Source: an uncultured Pedobacter sp. (lineage in GTDB: Bacteria > Bacteroidota > Bacteroidia > Sphingobacteriales > Sphingobacteriaceae). From it: a DNA stretch of 12,301 nt. The stretch is from assembly GCA_946478755.1 (NCBI GenBank), contig CAMLDJ010000155.1, positions 1-12,301 of the forward strand, given 5' to 3'. Every line of letters begins with the position of its first letter. The stretch's first letter is position 1. The position numbers and the translations under genes are program-made. The notes beneath the pieces are model-generated. The model was given only the letters and a program-made list of their open reading frames with translations. It made no database searches and was not told where the DNA came from. Positions 8,057 to 12,301 of the stretch are shown in pieces.

Positions 8057-10042
8057 TTATTTCAAAATCGTGATGCCCAGATGTTTGGAGATCTCTTTTT
8101 CCACGCCCTTCATCGCCACAAAGCGTTGCATCAGGATCTCCAGGTTTACCGGGTCAGTTTCCGTTTTTATTTCATTGGAGATGCTGGTAAGGATCCCCGC
8201 AATTTTAGCTTTTTTTAAATGGAATAAGCCGCCTAAAATCGTTGCCTTTAAATTCACCGTCTCATCTCTTACATAAATATTATGCTTGTTTTCCCAGTTT
8301 TCACTCAAAATATAAGGCGAAGTGGAAAGAGTAATCGCCAGATCTGCAATTTGCCTGTCCTGGCTTTTTATAAACTGGCTGGCCACAGGCAAATGCCCAT
8401 TTTCAATTTCTTCGCGGTAATGCTCAATAATGCTGTTGCAGATCTTGTCTTCAAATAGGACATCGGTAAGATTTTGTATAATGAACGATCCGATATACAT
8501 ATTATCAATCCCATCCCATGTAACCAGCTCATGACCAAATGCAAGTAATAAACGTACAATTTCCTGCTCCTGTATCTGGTCGATATTAATCTGGGTATCC
8601 GGCCCCGGACCTTCGTATGGCCCTGAACTTTCAAACAGGTTTTCGGGCGGCCCTTCTTCATAAGGCTGATGGGATTGCTGGTGTTGCTGGAAGGACTGCG
8701 ATTGTGGACTCGAGGAGCCCCCGGATGCTTTCTTAAACTTCGCAACCCGCATTTTGTTGAGTTCAGAAAGCAGGGTCCTTTCCTCAACCTGTAATAAATT
8801 ACTGCATTCTCTTATAAACACAGCGGCCTTGATCTCATCCGGGATCTTCGCGATGCTTTCTATAATATCCCTGATGATCCCCGCACGTTTTATCGGATCC
8901 GTCCCCGCTTCCTTCAGCAGTATGGTAGCTTTATATAAGATAAAATCCCGGCGGTTGTCCTCAATGTACTTCTTAAACTCCCCAGCGCCTACGTGGTGCA
9001 TGTAGGAATCCGGATCATGCCCGTCCGGGAACAGCACCACTTTAACGTTAAGCCCTTCTTCCAGGATCATATCCAGTCCGCGCAAGGAAGCCTTGATCCC
9101 CGCAGCATCTCCATCATAAAGGATGGTGACATTTTGTGTAAACCGCCCGATCAGCCTGATCTGCTCCGTGGTTAATGATGTACCCGACGAAGCGACTACA
9201 TTTTCAATTCCGGCCTGGTGAACAGCCAATACATCGGCATACCCTTCAACCAGGTAACAGTTATCCACCTCTCTTATGGCTTTTTTGGCATGGTATAGTC
9301 CATACAGCACATTAGATTTATGGTAAATGTCACTCTCGGGCGAGTTTACATATTTAGGAACATTCTTATCCGTCTTTAAGGTCCGGCCACCAAAACCGAT
9401 CACCCTTCCGGTGAAGTTATGGATGGGGAACATGACGCGGCCCCTGAACCGGTCGTACAGCTTGCCCTTATCATTTCTGATAGACAGCCCTGTTTTCTCC
9501 AGGTATTCTTCTTTATGCCCCGCTCCTGTGGCACGCTGGATCAGCGCATCCCATATATCGGGCGAATAGCCGAGCTGGAATTTTTTTAAGATATCTTCCC
9601 TGAAGCCACGTTCCTTAAAATAGCTTAAGCCAATTGCACGGCCTTCATTTCCAGTCCACAATTCATCGGAAAAATAACCGGCAGCGTATTCCGAGACGAT
9701 ATAGAGACTTTCACGTGCGTTCTGCGCCTCAATATTTTGTGGCGATTGCACCGTCTCCTCTACCTCAATGTTGTACTTGTTTGCCAGGTACTTCAAGGCT
9801 TCGGGGTAAGAATACTTCTCGTGGTCCATGATAAAATGGACCGAATCTCCTCCCTTTCCACAACCAAAGCATTTATATATGCCTTTGGTCACAGAAACGT
9901 TAAAAGAGGGCGTTTTTTCATTATGAAAAGGACAGTTCCCGATTAAACTGGTCCCCCGCTTTTTCAGCGCAACAAAATCACCAACCACCTCCTCTATCCG
10001 GGCAGTATCCATAATTTTATTAATGGTATCCTGGTTAATCAT
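8057..10042 (-). CDS. dnaG: DNA primase
   Basis: This enzyme makes the RNA primers for replication and works with the DnaB helicase at the fork. The 661-residue protein has the standard order. First is a CHC2 zinc-binding domain with Cys37, His40, Cys58 and Cys61 (CPFH ... CFGC). The N-terminal part of the RNA polymerase core follows (YFKERGFREDILKKFQLGYS). The Toprim domain has Glu266 in LVEGYADVL and Asp310 and Asp312 in LYDGDAAG, the metal-binding residues. After a low-complexity Gln/Ser/Pro/Gly linker (about 436-484) comes a C-terminal helical region expected to bind helicase. It heads a likely operon with yraN and the cyclotransferase gene. It starts at ATG 10042, ten bases after a consensus -7 box. 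All key residues are present. Confidence 0.98.
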   Translation of the reverse strand: MINQDTINKIMDTARIEEVVGDFVALKKRGTSLIGNCPFHNEKTPSFNVSVTKGIYKCFGCGKGGDSVHFIMDHEKYSYPEALKYLANKYNIEVEETVQSPQNIEAQNARESLYIVSEYAAGYFSDELWTGNEGRAIGLSYFKERGFREDILKKFQLGYSPDIWDALIQRATGAGHKEEYLEKTGLSIRNDKGKLYDRFRGRVMFPIHNFTGRVIGFGGRTLKTDKNVPKYVNSPESDIYHKSNVLYGLYHAKKAIREVDNCYLVEGYADVLAVHQAGIENVVASSGTSLTTEQIRLIGRFTQNVTILYDGDAAGIKASLRGLDMILEEGLNVKVVLFPDGHDPDSYMHHVGAGEFKKYIEDNRRDFILYKATILLKEAGTDPIKRAGIIRDIIESIAKIPDEIKAAVFIRECSNLLQVEERTLLSELNKMRVAKFKKASGGSSSPQSQSFQQHQQSHQPYEEGPPENLFESSGPYEGPGPDTQINIDQIQEQEIVRLLLAFGHELVTWDGIDNMYIGSFIIQNLTDVLFEDKICNSIIEHYREEIENGHLPVASQFIKSQDRQIADLAITLSTSPYILSENWENKHNIYVRDETVNLKATILGGLFHLKKAKIAGILTSISNEIKTETDPVNLEILMQRFVAMKGVEKEISKHLGITILK

Positions 10043-10052
10043 GCCTATGCAC

Positions 10053-10060
10053 CAAATTTA
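10053..10060 (-). promoter_or_regulatory. Predicted -7 box of the dnaG operon
   Basis: The minus strand reads TAAATTTG, a full TAnnTTTG match, ending ten bases before the dnaG ATG. No TTTG occurs at the expected -33 distance, so confidence is moderate. The 83-base spacer (10043-10125) between dnaG and the gene upstream shows no convincing terminator hairpin, so read-through from upstream is also possible. Confidence 0.42.
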
Positions 10061-10125
10061 AACGAAGATTTCTCATTCATGATATTTTATACAAGAAGCT
10101 GTTCAAACTTCGCTAAGTTAAAGAA

Positions 10126-11076
10126 TTAGTTTCCTTTTCCTAAGTGGTAATCTTTATGAACAATTAAAAAACTCGCCCTTTCTTCCTTTTTAAAAGGGTA
10201 ATCCCAGTTCCCCTGGTAAGTGATCTTTACAGGTAACTTTTCTCCCCTGAAGTAACTGGTTTCAATGTTCATCTGTACATCAAAATCAAACAGCATATTG
10301 CTGTATTTCATGTCTACATAACGGCCCAGTATCTCAAAATTCCGTTTATCAAAAATGGTGGTCAACTCTTTGATCATCAGACCATCCTTTGTTCCCTCAC
10401 TTAAGTCCTTTTTAACTGTAACCTTAAAACGGTAAACGGGAATAGAATCCAGGTAAGTACCACTATGATAGGCATAATCGTAATACTGGCGCATATTTGC
10501 CGTAAAGATCTGAGTTTTGCTCCCGATAAAAGGCAGTCCCTTTATAGGCTTTCCCGGCGCAAATATCAGCGTCTTTAGTTTATCCTTATAACTTTCGTTG
10601 GTATCTCCAGCTTTGCCGCCTGCAGTCATCGGCCCTTCCTTAACAAAGTCAGTTTTATAGGCATTCATAAAAATGTAATCAAACATCTCAATGGTATACA
10701 ACTGGTATTTACCGTTCTTTTTATACACCTTGCCTGTATCCTGCCTGGCCAGGTAGACCAGCTTATCCTGGCCTTCATTCTTGTGCTTTATCTTACGGAA
10801 GATACGACCTTCTATCCGGTTCTTTTTGTCGTAAGTATAAATCCGGTTTTCGGCAATGAAATTATACCGTTTCATATTTCTGAAGGCCTGATAAAAGCTT
10901 TCATCCGTAATGATCGCATTGATAAAGGTCTCCACTCCAAATTTCTGGGCCTGAATGTTCACTACCGAATCGAGCTGGATCGTTTTAATGGTATCCGGAT
11001 TAAAGCGTGGAATCTCCTGCGCAAAGCCATTAAAGAATGGCACCGCAAACAGGATCAGCAGCAAGGCTTTCTTCAT
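10126..11076 (-). CDS. Exported protein of unknown function
   Basis: This is a 316-residue protein that I do not recognise. The signal peptide MKKALLLILFAVPFFNGFAQ predicts export to the periplasm; there is no lipobox. The mature part is rich in beta-forming and aromatic residues, with several tyrosine-dense segments such as NMRQYYDYAYHSGTYLDSIP, alternating charged and hydrophobic strands such as VYRFKVTVKKDL, and no transmembrane helix. It recalls the extracytoplasmic beta-sheet proteins of Bacteroidota, but no family is claimed. The start is ATG 11076; a TTG at 11085 would add three residues in front of the signal peptide and is unlikely. It follows the M20 amidohydrolase gene by 12 bases on the same strand and is probably cotranscribed with it. 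No catalytic motif is visible. Confidence 0.78.
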   Translation of the reverse strand: MKKALLLILFAVPFFNGFAQEIPRFNPDTIKTIQLDSVVNIQAQKFGVETFINAIITDESFYQAFRNMKRYNFIAENRIYTYDKKNRIEGRIFRKIKHKNEGQDKLVYLARQDTGKVYKKNGKYQLYTIEMFDYIFMNAYKTDFVKEGPMTAGGKAGDTNESYKDKLKTLIFAPGKPIKGLPFIGSKTQIFTANMRQYYDYAYHSGTYLDSIPVYRFKVTVKKDLSEGTKDGLMIKELTTIFDKRNFEILGRYVDMKYSNMLFDFDVQMNIETSYFRGEKLPVKITYQGNWDYPFKKEERASFLIVHKDYHLGKGN

Positions 11077-11088
11077 TAACGCCAACGA

Positions 11089-12276
11089 CTAATTCCCCAG
11101 CTGTTTAAGCGCCATATAAGCCATCAAACCGGTAGAGATTTTCAATGCATCCTCGTCGATATCAAAATTAGGCGTATGCACAGAATAGCAGGTATCTTTG
11201 GATTTATTCCCGGTACCCAGCCTGTAAAAACAAGCATCTGTAATCTGCGAATAATAGGCGAAATCTTCAGCCGCCATCCAGATATCCAGGTCGAGCACAT
11301 TCTCCTTACCCAGGTAATCTTCGGCAAAGGCACGCGCATTGGCCGTTACCTTTTCCTCATTAATTAAATAAGGATAACCATTCATAATGTTAAATTCACA
11401 GCTTCCACCCATGCTTTCTGCAATGCCCTCAGCCATTTTCTTCATCAGGCGCTTCGCTTCCTTACGCCATTCCTCATTCAGCGTTCTGAAGGTGCCTTCA
11501 AGTTTCACTTCATTGGGAATAATATTCGTCGCACCGTTGGCAATTACCTTTCCGAAAGATAGTACCGATGGCAAGCGCGGATCCGCATTTCTGCTAACGA
11601 TCTGCTGTAAGGCTACAATAATATGTGAAGCGATCAGTACCGGGTCTATGTTCTGGTGTGGCTGTGCCCCATGTCCGCCTTTCCCCCGAACTGTGACATA
11701 CAGCTCATCTGTCGAGGCCATGTATATACCCGAGCGAAAGCCGACCTTTCCCGCATCAATCAGGGGCATCACATGCTGTCCGATGATGTGCTGGGGTTTA
11801 GGGTTTTCCAGAACGCCTTCCTTGATCATGATGCTGGCCCCACCAGGTAAAATCTCCTCGCCAGGCTGAAAAATCAGCTTTACCGTTCCGCCAAACTCAG
11901 CTTTCAGGCTGTTTAAAATATGTGCTGTACCCAATAAAGAAGAACTATGGACATCATGTCCGCAAGCATGCATTACACCCGGGTTTTTCGACGCGTAGTG
12001 CCTATCATTGGCTTCCAGGATCGGCAATGCATCCATATCCGCACGCAGCGCAATGATCTTATCCGAAGGCAGGTCGCCCTTAATCAATCCAACAACACCC
12101 GTATCAGCCATTTCAGTATAGGAAATTCCCAGGTCAGTTAACCTGTTTTTAATGAATGCTGAAGTTTGAAATTCCTTAAAAGAAAGCTCCGGATTTGCAT
12201 GCAGGTGCTGACGGTAACCAACAACCTGTTCAAAAATAGTATCGGAAAGTGCCTGGATCTTGTCTTTAATTATCAT
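11089..12276 (-). CDS. M20D-family metal-dependent amidohydrolase
   Basis: This 395-residue enzyme hydrolyses an amide bond, probably of an N-acyl amino acid or small peptide (the hippurate hydrolase / N-acetyl-diaminopimelate deacetylase group). The motifs run in order: LRADMDALPI at 78-87, metal-site HACGHDVH at 103-110 with Cys105 and His107, QPGEE at 137-141 with catalytic and metal-binding Glu, GQHVMP at 166-171 with His168, the dimerisation domain from about 185 to 300, AAEDF at 335-339 and VHTPNF with His367. It has no signal peptide, so it is cytosolic. The exact substrate is unknown. It lies 12 bases upstream of the exported-protein gene. The ATG at 12276 has no Shine-Dalgarno sequence; only 25 bases of its upstream region are in the window, including TAATTTAA (a weak -7-like match). 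Confidence 0.94.
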   Translation of the reverse strand: MIIKDKIQALSDTIFEQVVGYRQHLHANPELSFKEFQTSAFIKNRLTDLGISYTEMADTGVVGLIKGDLPSDKIIALRADMDALPILEANDRHYASKNPGVMHACGHDVHSSSLLGTAHILNSLKAEFGGTVKLIFQPGEEILPGGASIMIKEGVLENPKPQHIIGQHVMPLIDAGKVGFRSGIYMASTDELYVTVRGKGGHGAQPHQNIDPVLIASHIIVALQQIVSRNADPRLPSVLSFGKVIANGATNIIPNEVKLEGTFRTLNEEWRKEAKRLMKKMAEGIAESMGGSCEFNIMNGYPYLINEEKVTANARAFAEDYLGKENVLDLDIWMAAEDFAYYSQITDACFYRLGTGNKSKDTCYSVHTPNFDIDEDALKISTGLMAYMALKQLGN

Positions 12277-12301
12277 TGCTGTAATTTAAATTAGGTGCAT
12301 T

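Noticed and set aside
8595..8735. Gln/Ser/Pro/Gly-rich low-complexity stretch in dnaG, considered as an insertion or repeat
   Set aside because: It falls where primases have a flexible linker between the catalytic core and the helicase-binding domain, is in frame, and is not a tandem DNA repeat.
10062..10125. Possible terminator before dnaG (GAAG ... CTTC)
   Set aside because: The stem is only four base pairs with no good T-tail.
11387..11869. 160-codon plus-strand open frame
   Set aside because: It is antisense to the M20D amidohydrolase and overlaps its conserved motifs.

Overview
The window looks like ordinary chromosome from a Bacteroidota bacterium, most likely Sphingobacteriaceae (Pedobacter-like); that placement is inferred from gene content and signals, not from a search. 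The pointers are a DUF4251-type secreted protein, Bacteroidota-style promoter elements (TAnnTTTG with an upstream TTTG), A/T-rich start regions without Shine-Dalgarno sequences, and secreted proteins or lipoproteins typical of the phylum. I see no transposase, integrase, phage gene, CRISPR array, tRNA or rRNA.

Left part (1-3660). A class I SAM-dependent methyltransferase, cut by the window edge, runs leftward from 716. Back to back with it, a SirB1/transglutaminase-like protein (752-1621) runs rightward and ends in a 6-base tail-to-tail overlap with a secreted alpha/beta hydrolase (1616-2527, minus). The hydrolase starts one base after the stop of prfB (2529-3603, minus). prfB carries the classical in-frame TGA and programmed +1 frameshift, preceded by AGGAGG. 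Its promoter is interlaced with the hairpin terminator of the gene upstream.

Middle (3660-6620). A small helical protein with EF-hand-like acidic loops near its C-terminus (3682-4182, minus) is divergent from glucose-6-phosphate isomerase pgi (4242-5888, plus). A DUF4251-type exported protein (6026-6559, plus) follows a 137-base spacer that contains two dyad structures. A strong bidirectional terminator (6573-6611) separates it from the convergent genes to the right.

Right part (6617-12301). All genes are on the minus strand. DNA primase dnaG (8057-10042), a YraN/UPF0102 protein (7692-8054) and a glutaminyl-peptide cyclotransferase-like lipoprotein (6617-7687) have gaps of 2 and 4 bases and probably form one transcript. 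Upstream lie an M20D amidohydrolase (11089-12276) and an unrecognised exported protein (10126-11076), which are also closely spaced.

The genes do not form one obvious pathway: housekeeping functions (RF2, primase, Pgi) are mixed with envelope proteins and a peptidase-like enzyme. I found no convincing undescribed multi-gene system. The most notable sequence-level points are the prfB frameshift cassette in a lineage thought to make little use of Shine-Dalgarno pairing, the fused terminator/promoter in front of prfB, the very short predicted leaders, and the dyads upstream of the DUF4251 gene. No gene-free stretch exceeds 300 bases.
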